In this document: one piece after another, positions 9,096 through 16,745 of the stretch
How the letters are laid out: each line of letters starts with the position of its first letter
Numbering within the stretch: the first letter of the stretch is position 1
Assembly (NCBI GenBank): GCA_002440625.1
Contig: DJUV01000063.1
Coordinates: 1-17,461 of the forward strand
Origin: Rhodobacteraceae bacterium UBA6273
GTDB taxonomy: Bacteria; Pseudomonadota; Alphaproteobacteria; Rhodobacterales; Rhodobacteraceae
Length of the DNA stretch: 17,461 nucleotides
Reading direction: 5' to 3'
Notes under the pieces: model-generated
Databases searched by the model: none
Seen by the model: only the letters and a program-made list of their open reading frames with translations
Told to the model about the DNA's origin: nothing
Program-made: the position numbers and the translations under genes

Positions 9096-9730
9096 TCCCC
9101 GAAGGCTGGGCCGGTCTTCCCTTCTTTGCGAAGGACTGGCCGGGCATCGCGGCGCGGCTGGCGATGGAACCCGGCCCGGTCTATCCACCCAAGGACCGGA
9201 TCTTTACAGCACTTGAGATGTGCCCGCCCGAAGCGGTGCGCGTAGTGATCCTCGGCCAGGACCCCTATCACACGCCCGGCAAGGCCGACGGGCTGGCCTT
9301 CTCGATCCCACAGGGCTTTCCCGGACGTCTCGACAGTCTTGGCAATATCTTCAAGGAGTTGCAGGCTGATCTTGGCGTGGCGCGGGCGCGAACGGACCTT
9401 GACGACTGGGCGCGGCAGGGGGTGCTTTTGCTCAACACCGCGCTGACCGTGCGCGACGGCGCGGCGCAGTCCCACAAGGGGATCGGCTGGGACAAGCTCG
9501 TCGCCGAGGTGCTGGCGGAGATCGACAAAGCCCCTCACGCCTTCCTGCTCTGGGGCGGCCCGGCGCAGAAACTGGCGGCGCGGCATCTGGCCCACCCCGG
9601 GCATCTCAGGGTCGAGACGGCGCATCCCTCGCCGCTGTCGGTCCATCGCGGTTTCTTCGGCTCGCGGCCCTTCAGCCGGGTGAACGGTTGGCTGGCAGCG
9701 CGGGGCGAGAAGCCGGTCGACTGGGGCTGA
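9092..9730 (+). CDS. ung: Uracil-DNA glycosylase, family 1
   Basis: Ung (212 residues) removes uracil from DNA and starts base-excision repair. The family-1 water-activating motif GQDPYH is at 55-60 (catalytic Asp57), followed by [11 protein letters not shown]. The uracil-pocket strand is [14 protein letters not shown], with HKGIGW next. The DNA-intercalation loop HPSPLS begins at His178, followed by [15 protein letters not shown]. All catalytic features are intact and length is near the family norm. The start ATG overlaps the trpD stop (ATGA), so it is translated as part of the trp transcript. No SOS box precedes it. A repair gene inside a biosynthetic operon is the odd feature; it has no known role in tryptophan synthesis. 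Confidence 0.96.
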   Translation: MIPEGWAGLPFFAKDWPGIAARLAMEPGPVYPPKDRIFTALEMCPPEAVRVVILGQDPYHTPGKADGLAFSIPQGFPGRLDSLGNIFKELQADLGVARARTDLDDWARQGVLLLNTALTVRDGAAQSHKGIGWDKLVAEVLAEIDKAPHAFLLWGGPAQKLAARHLAHPGHLRVETAHPSPLSVHRGFFGSRPFSRVNGWLAARGEKPVDWG

Positions 9731-9740
9731 CATCGGACCA

Positions 9741-9790
9741 GCGGGGGGTTTCACACCCCCCGCCCCCCCCGTGGGGTATTTTCGCAACGA
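9741..9790. repeat. Hairpin-forming intergenic element between ung and trpC
   Basis: GCGGGGGGT (9741-9749) and ACCCCCCGC (9755-9763) form a perfect 9-bp stem around the loop TTCAC. A run of eight C (9763-9770) and GTGGGGTATTTTCGCAACGA follow. The second C-run could also pair with the first G-run or with GTGGGG, so alternative structures exist. From memory, G-run/C-run hairpins followed by a GTGG(G/A)GTATTT box recur between genes in Rhodobacterales genomes, so I call it a dispersed repeat. It might attenuate or terminate transcription between ung and trpC, but the T-run is short and displaced. Multiplicity cannot be tested in this window. Confidence 0.6.
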
Positions 9791-9837
9791 AGAAGCAGGG
9801 GCTTTTCGCGGCAGGAGGCGAAGGGTAAGACGGGTGC

Positions 9838-10635
9838 ATGGATATTCTCGAGAAGATCAAGGCTTACAAACTGGACGAGATCGCCGCCGCAAAGCGCGCG
9901 CGGTCTTTGTCGGACGTCGAAGCGGCGGCACGCGAAGCCGGGCCGGTACGCGGCTTTGGTGCGGCGCTGGCGCGGGCCGAGGCCAGGGGCTATGGGCTGA
10001 TTGCCGAGATCAAGAAGGCCTCGCCCTCGAAGGGCCTGATCCGGGCGGATTTCGATCCGCCGGCTTTGGCGCGGGCCTATGAGGCCGGCGGCGCCACCTG
10101 TCTGTCGGTCCTGACCGATGCGCCTTCCTTCCAAGGCGCGCCGGAGTTCCTGACGGCAGCGCGGGGCGCGGTCTCGCTCCCGGCGCTGAGGAAGGATTTC
10201 CTCTACGACACCTATCAGGTCGCCGAGGCGCGGGCCTGGGGCGCGGATTGCATCCTCATCATCATGGCGAGCGTCGATGACGGTCTGGCGGCGGAGCTTG
10301 AGGCGGCGGCGCAGGGCTGGGGCATGGATGCGCTGATCGAGGTCCATGACGAGGCAGAGATGGAGCGGGCGCTCAGGCTTTCCTCACCGCTCATTGGCGT
10401 GAACAACCGCAATCTCAAGACCTTCGAGGTCACACTTGAGACCACGCGACGGCTCGCCCCGATGCTGCCGAAGGGCCGGCGGCTGGTCTGCGAGAGCGGG
10501 CTTTTCACCCCTGCCGACCTTGCCGAGATGGCGGCTTGCGGTGCGCGGTCCTTCCTGATCGGTGAAAGCCTGATGCGGCAGGCCGATGTCGCGGCGGCGA
10601 CGCGGGCGATCCTTGCCGATCCGGTCGGGGTCTAG
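9838..10635 (+). CDS. trpC: Indole-3-glycerol-phosphate synthase
   Basis: TrpC (265 residues) is a TIM-barrel enzyme that closes the pyrrole ring of 1-(2-carboxyphenylamino)-deoxyribulose-phosphate to indole-glycerol phosphate. Visible motifs are [13 protein letters not shown] (54-66, with the substrate and catalytic lysines), LRKDF near 117-121, [22 protein letters not shown] and the phosphate-binding CESG and LIGESLM segments. It is monofunctional, with no TrpF domain fused. An in-frame TAA at 9826 fixes the ATG at 9838 as the first possible start. The best ribosome-binding candidate is AAGGG at 9821-9825, rather far away, so translation may be modest. It is separated from ung by 107 bp and from moaC by 3 bp. 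Confidence 0.97.
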   Translation: MDILEKIKAYKLDEIAAAKRARSLSDVEAAAREAGPVRGFGAALARAEARGYGLIAEIKKASPSKGLIRADFDPPALARAYEAGGATCLSVLTDAPSFQGAPEFLTAARGAVSLPALRKDFLYDTYQVAEARAWGADCILIIMASVDDGLAAELEAAAQGWGMDALIEVHDEAEMERALRLSSPLIGVNNRNLKTFEVTLETTRRLAPMLPKGRRLVCESGLFTPADLAEMAACGARSFLIGESLMRQADVAAATRAILADPVGV

Positions 10636-10638
10636 GCC

Positions 10639-11112
10639 ATGCCGCTCACGCATTTCGACGATCAGGGCCGGGCGCATATGGTCGATGTCTCCGACAAGGC
10701 CGTAACCGACCGGGTGGCGGTGGCCGAGGCTCAGGTCGTGATGAAGGTGGAGACGCTGGCGCTGGTGACGGAAGGCCGTGCCAAGAAGGGCGATGTCCTC
10801 GGCGTGGCGCGGCTTGCCGGGATCATGGCGGCGAAGCGGACATCGGACCTGATCCCGCTTTGCCATCCCTTGCCGATCACCAAGGTTTCGGTCGATCTGA
10901 CCCCGGACGTGACCCTTCCCGGCGTGCGGATAAGCGCCACGGTCAAGACGACCGGCCAGACCGGGGTCGAGATGGAGGCGCTGACGGCGGCCTCCGTCGC
11001 CGCGCTGACGGTCTATGACATGCTGAAGGCCGCGGAAAAGTCCATGCGCATCGAAGGTTTGCGAGTGGTGTTGAAAGATGGCGGAAAATCAGGGCGCTAC
11101 GAGGCAAAGTGA
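10639..11112 (+). CDS. moaC: Cyclic pyranopterin monophosphate synthase
   Basis: MoaC (157 residues) converts the 3',8-cyclo-GTP product of MoaA to cyclic pyranopterin monophosphate, the first stable precursor of molybdenum cofactor. It carries [16 protein letters not shown] (14-29), the [18 protein letters not shown] core, [12 protein letters not shown] and the [11 protein letters not shown] helix with its conserved Asp127, Met128 and Lys130. Length is typical. It follows trpC by 3 bp, so the tryptophan and molybdopterin genes almost certainly share a transcript. No moaA, moaB, moaD or moaE is nearby, so MoaC here is separated from the rest of its pathway except MoeA. Confidence 0.96.
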   Translation: MPLTHFDDQGRAHMVDVSDKAVTDRVAVAEAQVVMKVETLALVTEGRAKKGDVLGVARLAGIMAAKRTSDLIPLCHPLPITKVSVDLTPDVTLPGVRISATVKTTGQTGVEMEALTAASVAALTVYDMLKAAEKSMRIEGLRVVLKDGGKSGRYEAK

Positions 11113-11119
11113 AGATTCC

Positions 11120-12304
11120 ATGCTGACCGTAGACGAGGCGCTTTCGAAACTTTTCGCCCTTTGCCCCGCCGTTGACGCGGAAACCGTGCCGCTCCGCCGG
11201 GCGGCGGGCCGGGTGCTTTTGGCGGATGCCGTCGCGCGGTTGACGCAGCCGCCTTTCGCGGCCTCGGCAATGGATGGCTATGCGATCCGCGAGGCGGACA
11301 ATGTCAAGGGTACGCGGCTCGCCGTCATCGGCGAAGCGGCGGCGGGGCGTGGCTTCGCCGGATCGGTCGGAGCGGGACAGGCCGTGCGCATCTTCACCGG
11401 CGCGCCGGTGCCGGAAGGCGCCGAGCGGGTGGTGCTGCAGGAAGATGTGACCCGCGAGGGCGACACGATCACGCTTGGCGACAGGCTTGAGACGGGCGCC
11501 AACATCCGCCCCGCCGGGCAGGATTTTCGCGCTGGCGACCGGCTGGCGGCGCCACGGCGCCTCAGCCCTGCCGATCTTGGCCTTGCCGCCGCGATGAATG
11601 TCGCGGAGGTGAGCGTCGCCCGCCGCCCCGCCGTGGCGCTGATCGCCACCGGGGACGAGCTGGTGATGCCGGGCGAGCCGCCGGGGCCGGACCGGATCGT
11701 TGCCTCGAACAGCTTTGCGCTGGCGGCGATGGCCGAAGCGGAAGGCGCCGAGGTCCGACTTCTGCCGATTGCCCGCGATACGGAGGAAAGCCTTCGCTAC
11801 ACGCTGTCGCTCGCCGCTGATGCCGACATGATCGTGACCATCGGCGGCGCCTCGGTCGGCGACCATGACATCGTCGGCAAGGTCGCGGGCGATCTTGGGC
11901 TTGAGCGCGCCTTCTGGCGCATCGCCATGCGGCCGGGAAAGCCGCTGATGGCCGGGCGGCTGGGTAGGTCTGTGATGCTTGGCCTGCCTGGAAATCCTGT
12001 ATCGTCAATTGTTTGCGGACACCTCTTCATGCTTCCGATGATCCGCGCGATGCAGGGCCTGCCAGCCCGCGCCGCCTCCCGGCAAAGGGCGCGGCTCGGC
12101 CAGCCGGTCGCCGCCAACGGCCCGCGCGAGCATTACATGCGAGCGAGGCTGCGGCCCGGCATTGGGCTGACGGAGATCGTTCCCTTCGAGCGGCAGGACA
12201 GCGCGCTCCTCTCGATCCTGACCGAGGCCGATGCACTTCTGGTCCGGCCTATCGGCGATGGCCCCCGCACGGCGGGCGACGAGGTCGAATACATCGCTAT
12301 CTGA
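11120..12304 (+). CDS. moeA: Molybdopterin molybdenumtransferase
   Basis: MoeA (394 residues) inserts molybdate into adenylylated molybdopterin, the last common step of cofactor synthesis. Motifs in order are [13 protein letters not shown] (46-58), [15 protein letters not shown] (91-105), [22 protein letters not shown], the MoCF-type [11 protein letters not shown] loop (240-250), [10 protein letters not shown] and [10 protein letters not shown] (287-296). The frame is open back to an ATG at 11078 inside moaC. The ATG at 11120 fits the family start (MLTVDEAL) and lies 8 bases after the moaC stop, so I use it. Codons around 11963-12020 are unusually AT-rich (GGA AAT CCT GTA TCG TCA ATT GTT) although the encoded motif is canonical. 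Confidence 0.95.
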   Translation: MLTVDEALSKLFALCPAVDAETVPLRRAAGRVLLADAVARLTQPPFAASAMDGYAIREADNVKGTRLAVIGEAAAGRGFAGSVGAGQAVRIFTGAPVPEGAERVVLQEDVTREGDTITLGDRLETGANIRPAGQDFRAGDRLAAPRRLSPADLGLAAAMNVAEVSVARRPAVALIATGDELVMPGEPPGPDRIVASNSFALAAMAEAEGAEVRLLPIARDTEESLRYTLSLAADADMIVTIGGASVGDHDIVGKVAGDLGLERAFWRIAMRPGKPLMAGRLGRSVMLGLPGNPVSSIVCGHLFMLPMIRAMQGLPARAASRQRARLGQPVAANGPREHYMRARLRPGIGLTEIVPFERQDSALLSILTEADALLVRPIGDGPRTAGDEVEYIAI

Positions 12305-12336
12305 GGGGCCGTTTGCGAAAGGCCTGGCGCAAGTGT

Positions 12337-12365
12337 TTGACACAAATCGGGAACGCGGCTAGAAC
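12337..12365 (+). promoter_or_regulatory. lexA promoter (-35 and -10)
   Basis: A perfect TTGACA at 12337-12342 is followed 17 bases later by TAGAAC at 12360-12365, which matches TATAAT at four of six positions. Transcription would start at about 12372, leaving a leader of about 37 bases with GAGGA at 12394-12398. The -10 hexamer contains the middle SOS half-site, so LexA and RNA polymerase should exclude each other. This also marks lexA as separately transcribed from the trp-moe genes upstream. Confidence 0.75.
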
Positions 12366-12376
12366 ATGTCAGGAAC
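12351..12376 (+). promoter_or_regulatory. LexA operator (SOS box) with three in-phase GAAC half-sites
   Basis: GAAC occurs at 12351-12354, 12362-12365 and 12373-12376, each pair separated by exactly 7 bases (period 11 bp). GAAC-N7-GAAC, the complement of GTTC-N7-GTTC, is the known alphaproteobacterial LexA site. Here two such sites share the middle half-site. They cover the spacer, the -10 hexamer and the predicted start point of lexA, the expected place for autorepression. Identity is strong because it combines an exact consensus with the right gene. Confidence 0.88.
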
Positions 12377-12408
12377 AGTCCGCAACCCGGCATGAGGAAA
12401 ACAGGCAC

Positions 12409-13095
12409 ATGCTGACCCGCAAGCAACTGGAACTCCTGGATTTCATTCAGAAGCGGATGGTGCGCGATGGCGTGCCACCCTCCTTCGACGAGATGAAGGA
12501 TGCGCTGGATCTGAGGTCGAAGTCGGGCATCCACCGGCTTATCACCGCGCTTGAGGAGCGGGGCTTTATCCGCCGCCTGCCGCACCGGGCCCGCGCGCTT
12601 GAGGTCTTGAAGCTGCCGGAAGCGATGGAGAAGCCGGGGTTCAGCCCGAGGGTGATCGAGGGCGACCGTTCCGACCCGCCAAGGGGCGCGATGCCGGTGA
12701 GCCAGGTCCATGCGCTGGAACTTCCCGTCATGGGGCGTATCGCTGCCGGGGTGCCGATCGAAGCGATTTCCGAGGTGTCGCACCATGTCGCGGTGCCGGG
12801 CTCCATGCTCTCGGGGCGAGGCCAGCATTACGCGCTTGAGGTCAAGGGCGATTCGATGATCGAGGCCGGGATCAACGATGGCGACATCGTGGTGATCCGC
12901 GAACAGACCACCGCCGACAATGGCGATATCGTCGTGGCGCTCGTCGAAGGACATGAAGCGACGCTGAAGCGTTTCCGCCGCAAGGGCGGGATGATCGCGC
13001 TGGAAGCCGCCAACCCCGCCTATGAGACGCGGGTGCTGCCCGAGGATCAGGTGAAGGTGCAGGGCCGGCTCGTCGGCCTGATCCGCAGCTATTGA
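12409..13095 (+). CDS. lexA: LexA repressor, SOS master regulator
   Basis: LexA (228 residues) represses DNA-damage genes and cleaves itself when bound to activated RecA. The N-terminal winged helix begins [14 protein letters not shown] and continues through [24 protein letters not shown], the recognition region. The cleavage site is Ala113-Gly114 in [10 protein letters not shown]. The serine-lysine dyad is Ser149 in VKGDSM and Lys187 in HEATLKRF, so self-cleavage should work. The linker (about 68-105) is longer than in E. coli LexA (202 residues), as is usual in alphaproteobacteria. The frame is open far upstream into moeA, but family similarity begins at this ATG, which has GAGGA 10 bases ahead. 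Its last 7 bases overlap the end of comEC on the other strand. Confidence 0.97.
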   Translation: MLTRKQLELLDFIQKRMVRDGVPPSFDEMKDALDLRSKSGIHRLITALEERGFIRRLPHRARALEVLKLPEAMEKPGFSPRVIEGDRSDPPRGAMPVSQVHALELPVMGRIAAGVPIEAISEVSHHVAVPGSMLSGRGQHYALEVKGDSMIEAGINDGDIVVIREQTTADNGDIVVALVEGHEATLKRFRRKGGMIALEAANPAYETRVLPEDQVKVQGRLVGLIRSY

Positions 13096-15182
13096 GCCGC
13101 GGCAAGCCGCCGCCTCTCATCGGCGGCGCGGCTGTTCCAGAGCCTTTTGCCGGCGACATCCCTTGCGCTGACGATCTGCGTTTCGGCGCCCCTCTGCCGG
13201 AAGGCGAGCGCTCCGGTCTGGCGCAGGCGGGTCTGGTCGAATACCTCGCACGCATGGCGGTCGGCACCTTCCGGCCAGTCGCCGTTCAGGACCATCATCG
13301 TTCCCGGCGCGGCGCTGGCGCAGAGGGCGACGGCGCGATCGGGGGCGGACTTGCCGGTCAGGTGATAGATCGGCCTGTCGCCGAAACGTCCCTGCCATTC
13401 GCCGCGCTTGGCCGGCGCGCCGCCCCGGGCGAAGGCCGCCTCCTGCAAGGCGGGGTCGCCGTCATCCTCAAGCCAGTTCTTGGCGATGAAGCCGCCGCCC
13501 TTCGGCTTCGAAAGGATGCGGCCCCCCTCGCCCATCACGCCGACCAGCCCGCCGTCGCCGGCAATCAACAGCGCCGGGCGTTCCACCCCGACCCAGAGCG
13601 CAAAGGCGATGACCGCAAGCGTCGCCCCCCCAGCCCTCAGCCAAATGGGTCGGGCGATGAAGGCGGAGAGGCCGCCGACGGCAAGGAGCGGCAAGACCAG
13701 CGCAGGCGGCGTCGGCACCGCGCGCACCGCGCCATCCATCGCCGCGACATAGTCGGCTACCTGAAGGATCAGCGTCGTCCCTACCCCCATCGCCCAGAGC
13801 GCTGGCCCGGCGATGCCGAAGGGCGCCAGCACCGCCGCGATCACGCCGGCGGGCATGACGATCAGGCCCATGATCGGCACGGCGGCGAAATTGGCGATGA
13901 GCCCGTATTCAGCAATGCGGTTGAAATGCGCGGCGGCGATGGGCGCGGTCGCTGTCCCGGCGGCGAGGGAGGAGAGGACGAGCATGGCAGCTGGACGCAA
14001 CGGGCGCGGGATGTTCTCCTGCATCTTCCCCCAGGGGCCGAAAGTGACGATCAGCGCCACGGTGGCGCCGAAGGACATCTGGAAGCCCGGCTCGACCAGG
14101 CTTTCCGGCTCTATCACCAGCAGGACCATGGCTGCGATGGCGACGGAGCGGAGCGAGATGGCGCGGCGGTCGGCGAGGACCGCGACCAGCATCACCGTCA
14201 CCATGACCCAGGCGCGCCGCGTTGCAACGTCAGGCCCGGCGAGGATGAGATAGAGCGTTGACGCGACAAGGGCCACGGCGGCGGCAAGCTTCTTGGTGTT
14301 GAGCCTCAGCGCAAGGGGCGGCACCAGCGCCAGCCCGTAGCGGAGCGCGCCGAAGACGAAGCCGCTCAGAAGCCCCATGTGGAGGCCCGAGATCGAAATG
14401 AGGTGGGAGAGGTTCGAATTCCGAAGTGCGGCGTTGGTGGCGGCGTTCACGGCTGACCGGTCACCGGTCATAAGCGCTGCCGCGAAGGCGCCGGACTGGC
14501 CGCCGATCGCCTTCTGCATTCCTTCCGACAGCCACATCCTGACCCGGAACGCGGCCAGTCCCAGGCTGTGGTCGGACGGGGCAAGTTCAAGCACAGGTGT
14601 CCGCGAATAGCCGACACCGCCCAGCCCGGAGAACCAGGCGAGGCGCTGGAAGTCGAAGCCACCGGGAGCCACCGGCCCGTCAGGCGGCGAAAGATGCGCG
14701 GTCAGGATCACACGCTGGCCGGGTTCCAGCGCCGTGCCCTCGGCGGCGTCATGGAGTGCTATCCGGACAAGGCCGGGCGTCCGCTCGGGCGCGGTGCGCG
14801 ACAGCACCAGCTGGTCGAGCGTGATGCGCGGCTGGTCGGAGAAGGACCGGTCGATGTCGACGATCCTCCCCTCGACCGGCCCGTAGTAGCGGAAGGAAAG
14901 CACGGGGGCGGCAACCGCATGTGCCCGCCACACCGCGAGCGCGAACCCCGCCGCGACCAGCGCCACCGCCATGGCCGGGACGCGCAGGAGGACGGAGCCG
15001 CGTAGCGCCAGTGCCGTTGCCGCCAGAAACGCCACCAGCGCCGCGCCCCAGACCAGCGGCCCCGGTTCGGTCGGCAAAAGGAAATAGGGACCGATGCCCA
15101 GCGACAGGAACACCGGCGCCCAGGGCAGAAGGTTGCCCCGCGCCGCATCGAGCGCCTCCAGCGGTCGGATCAGCCGTCGCAC
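13089..15182 (-). CDS. comEC: ComEC/Rec2-family DNA uptake channel protein
   Basis: This is a polytopic inner-membrane protein of about 697 residues. In competent bacteria ComEC carries single-stranded DNA across the inner membrane. An N-terminal pair of hydrophobic segments is followed by a soluble domain (about 95-205, the DUF4131/OB-like region with [16 protein letters not shown]). The competence domain contains [24 protein letters not shown] and [11 protein letters not shown], diagnostic for the family. The C-terminal soluble region of about 150 residues lacks the HxHxDH metal motif of the metallo-beta-lactamase domain found in many ComEC proteins. A TTG at 15203 lengthens the frame by 7 residues; I prefer the GTG at 15182, which has AGGGA 7 bases upstream. 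No other competence gene is present, so function in uptake is inferred from family alone. Confidence 0.93.
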   Translation of the reverse strand: MRRLIRPLEALDAARGNLLPWAPVFLSLGIGPYFLLPTEPGPLVWGAALVAFLAATALALRGSVLLRVPAMAVALVAAGFALAVWRAHAVAAPVLSFRYYGPVEGRIVDIDRSFSDQPRITLDQLVLSRTAPERTPGLVRIALHDAAEGTALEPGQRVILTAHLSPPDGPVAPGGFDFQRLAWFSGLGGVGYSRTPVLELAPSDHSLGLAAFRVRMWLSEGMQKAIGGQSGAFAAALMTGDRSAVNAATNAALRNSNLSHLISISGLHMGLLSGFVFGALRYGLALVPPLALRLNTKKLAAAVALVASTLYLILAGPDVATRRAWVMVTVMLVAVLADRRAISLRSVAIAAMVLLVIEPESLVEPGFQMSFGATVALIVTFGPWGKMQENIPRPLRPAAMLVLSSLAAGTATAPIAAAHFNRIAEYGLIANFAAVPIMGLIVMPAGVIAAVLAPFGIAGPALWAMGVGTTLILQVADYVAAMDGAVRAVPTPPALVLPLLAVGGLSAFIARPIWLRAGGATLAVIAFALWVGVERPALLIAGDGGLVGVMGEGGRILSKPKGGGFIAKNWLEDDGDPALQEAAFARGGAPAKRGEWQGRFGDRPIYHLTGKSAPDRAVALCASAAPGTMMVLNGDWPEGADRHACEVFDQTRLRQTGALAFRQRGAETQIVSARDVAGKRLWNSRAADERRRLAAAQ

Positions 15183-15263
15183 CCTTGTTTCCCTGCCTGC
15201 CAATGCCTATTGAACGCGGGACCCAGCCTCTCCGCTCATGGTTTCCGAAAGGTTAACGCGCGT

Positions 15264-16664
15264 ATGTCCGAGATCGTCACCCGCTTCGCGCCCTCACCCA
15301 CCGGCTATCTCCATATCGGCGGGGCAAGGACGGCGCTCTTCAACTGGCTCTTCGCGCGTGGGCGCGGCGGCAAGTTCCTTCTGCGCATCGAGGATACCGA
15401 CCGGGAGCGTTCGACCCCCGAAGCGACGGCGGCGATCCTCAAGGGCCTGACCTGGCTTGGCCTCGACTGGGACGGCGATGTCGTCAGCCAGTTCGACGGC
15501 AAGGACCGCCATGCCGAGGTCGCGCATGAGATGCTCGCGCGCGGCACCGCCTACAAGTGTTTTTCGACCCAAGCCGAGATCGAAGCCTTCCGCGAGGCGG
15601 AAAAGGCGCGCGGCGTCAGCTATCCGGTCTTCCTCAGCCCCTGGCGCGATGCCGATCCGGCAACGTATCCGGATGCGCCCTACGTGATCCGCATGAAGGC
15701 CCCGCGGACCGGCCAGACGGTGATCGACGACAAGGTGCAGGGCAAGGTGGTGATCCAGAACCCCACGCTCGACGACATGATCGTGCTACGGTCGGACGGA
15801 ACGCCGGTCTACATGCTGGCTGTCGTCGTGGACGATCACGACATGGGCGTGACCCATGTGATCCGGGGCGACGATCACCTCAACAATGCCGCGCGCCAGC
15901 AGATGGTCTATGACGCGATGGGTTGGAAAGTGCCGGTCTGGGCGCATATCCCGCTCATACATGGGCCGGATGGAAAGAAGCTGTCGAAGCGCCACGGCGC
16001 GGTCGGGCTCGAGGAATATCAGGCGATGGGTTACCCCGCCGCCGCGATGCGCAACTACCTCGCGCGGCTTGGCTGGGCGCATGGCGACGCGGAGTTCTTT
16101 GGCGACACCGAGGCAAAGGAATGGTTCAGCCTTGAGGGAATCGGACGCGCCCCGGCCCGGCTCGACTTCAAGAAACTGGAGAATCTCTCGGGCCAGCATA
16201 TCGCCGCAACAGCCGATGCCGATCTGCTGCCGGAAATTCTGGCCTTTTTCGGTGCGGCAAAACTGCCCGAACCTTCGCAACCGCAGAAAGACGGGCTGGT
16301 GCGGGCGCTTTTCAGCGTCAAGGAGCGGGCAAAGACATTCACGGAACTAATTGAAAAGGCACACTTCGTGTTAACCAGTCGGCCCATATCCATGGACGAG
16401 AAGGCAGCGAAGTCCCTTGACCCGGTATCCCGTAGTATACTGTCAGAATTGACGCCGCAGTTGCAAAGTGTTAGCTGGGAGCGCGACAAGCTGGAGTCCG
16501 TCGTGGCAGGCGTTGCCGAGGCACACGTAATGGGGCTTGGCAAGGTCGCCGGGCCGCTTCGGGCGGCCCTCGCGGGACGCGCGGTCACGCCCAGCGTCTT
16601 CGACATGATGCTGGTTCTCGGGCGGGAAGAAACCCTCGCCCGGCTGAAGGATCTGGCGGACTGA
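15264..16664 (+). CDS. gltX: Glutamate--tRNA ligase
   Basis: GltX (466 residues) charges tRNA-Glu (and tRNA-Gln where the amidotransferase route is used). It has the class I HIGH-type motif in [21 protein letters not shown] (ends near residue 30), [10 protein letters not shown] (41-50), [17 protein letters not shown] and the KMSKS-type KKLSKRHG (238-245). The C-terminal half is the helical anticodon-binding region. The frame is open back to a TTG at 15210, but the family begins at [14 protein letters not shown], giving the ATG at 15264 with AAAGG at 15248-15252. Alphaproteobacteria often carry two GltX copies; which one this is cannot be decided here. The stretch around 16345-16480 uses many rare AT-rich codons, unlike the rest. 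Confidence 0.96.
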   Translation: MSEIVTRFAPSPTGYLHIGGARTALFNWLFARGRGGKFLLRIEDTDRERSTPEATAAILKGLTWLGLDWDGDVVSQFDGKDRHAEVAHEMLARGTAYKCFSTQAEIEAFREAEKARGVSYPVFLSPWRDADPATYPDAPYVIRMKAPRTGQTVIDDKVQGKVVIQNPTLDDMIVLRSDGTPVYMLAVVVDDHDMGVTHVIRGDDHLNNAARQQMVYDAMGWKVPVWAHIPLIHGPDGKKLSKRHGAVGLEEYQAMGYPAAAMRNYLARLGWAHGDAEFFGDTEAKEWFSLEGIGRAPARLDFKKLENLSGQHIAATADADLLPEILAFFGAAKLPEPSQPQKDGLVRALFSVKERAKTFTELIEKAHFVLTSRPISMDEKAAKSLDPVSRSILSELTPQLQSVSWERDKLESVVAGVAEAHVMGLGKVAGPLRAALAGRAVTPSVFDMMLVLGREETLARLKDLAD

Positions 16665-16696
16665 AGCCTCACGGGCCCTGATCCGCGTCGTTCACG

Positions 16697-16726
16697 ATCC
16701 GGCCCCGCCCCCCCTGGCGGCCGGAT
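16697..16726 (+). terminator. Hairpin between gltX and gltA
   Basis: ATCCGGCC (16697-16704) pairs perfectly with GGCCGGAT (16719-16726), and GCC/GGC can add an inner stem across a 6-base loop. It lies 33 bases after the gltX stop and ends 7 bases before the gltA ribosome-binding site. A GACAGAAAAGG sequence follows instead of a U-run, so it may be a leader or processing hairpin rather than a terminator. Confidence 0.4.
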
Positions 16727-16745
16727 GACAGAAAAGGAGCACGGG

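Noticed and set aside
11078..11119. Earlier ATG for moeA inside moaC
   Set aside because: The extra 14 residues do not resemble MoeA N-termini; the ATG at 11120 fits the family. It cannot be excluded without protein data.
12013..12408. In-frame upstream extension of lexA into moeA
   Set aside because: The extension is out of frame with moeA coding, Arg/Ala-rich and unlike LexA; it would also cross the lexA promoter and operator.
13092..14261. 389-codon plus-strand frame opposite comEC
   Set aside because: Its Gly/Arg/Asp/His-rich composition is typical of an antisense shadow in GC-rich DNA, whereas the minus strand encodes clear ComEC motifs.
15210..15263. TTG start giving an 18-residue extension of GltX
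   Set aside because: Glutamyl-tRNA synthetases begin just before the [10 protein letters not shown] motif; the extension has no similarity or good ribosome-binding site.
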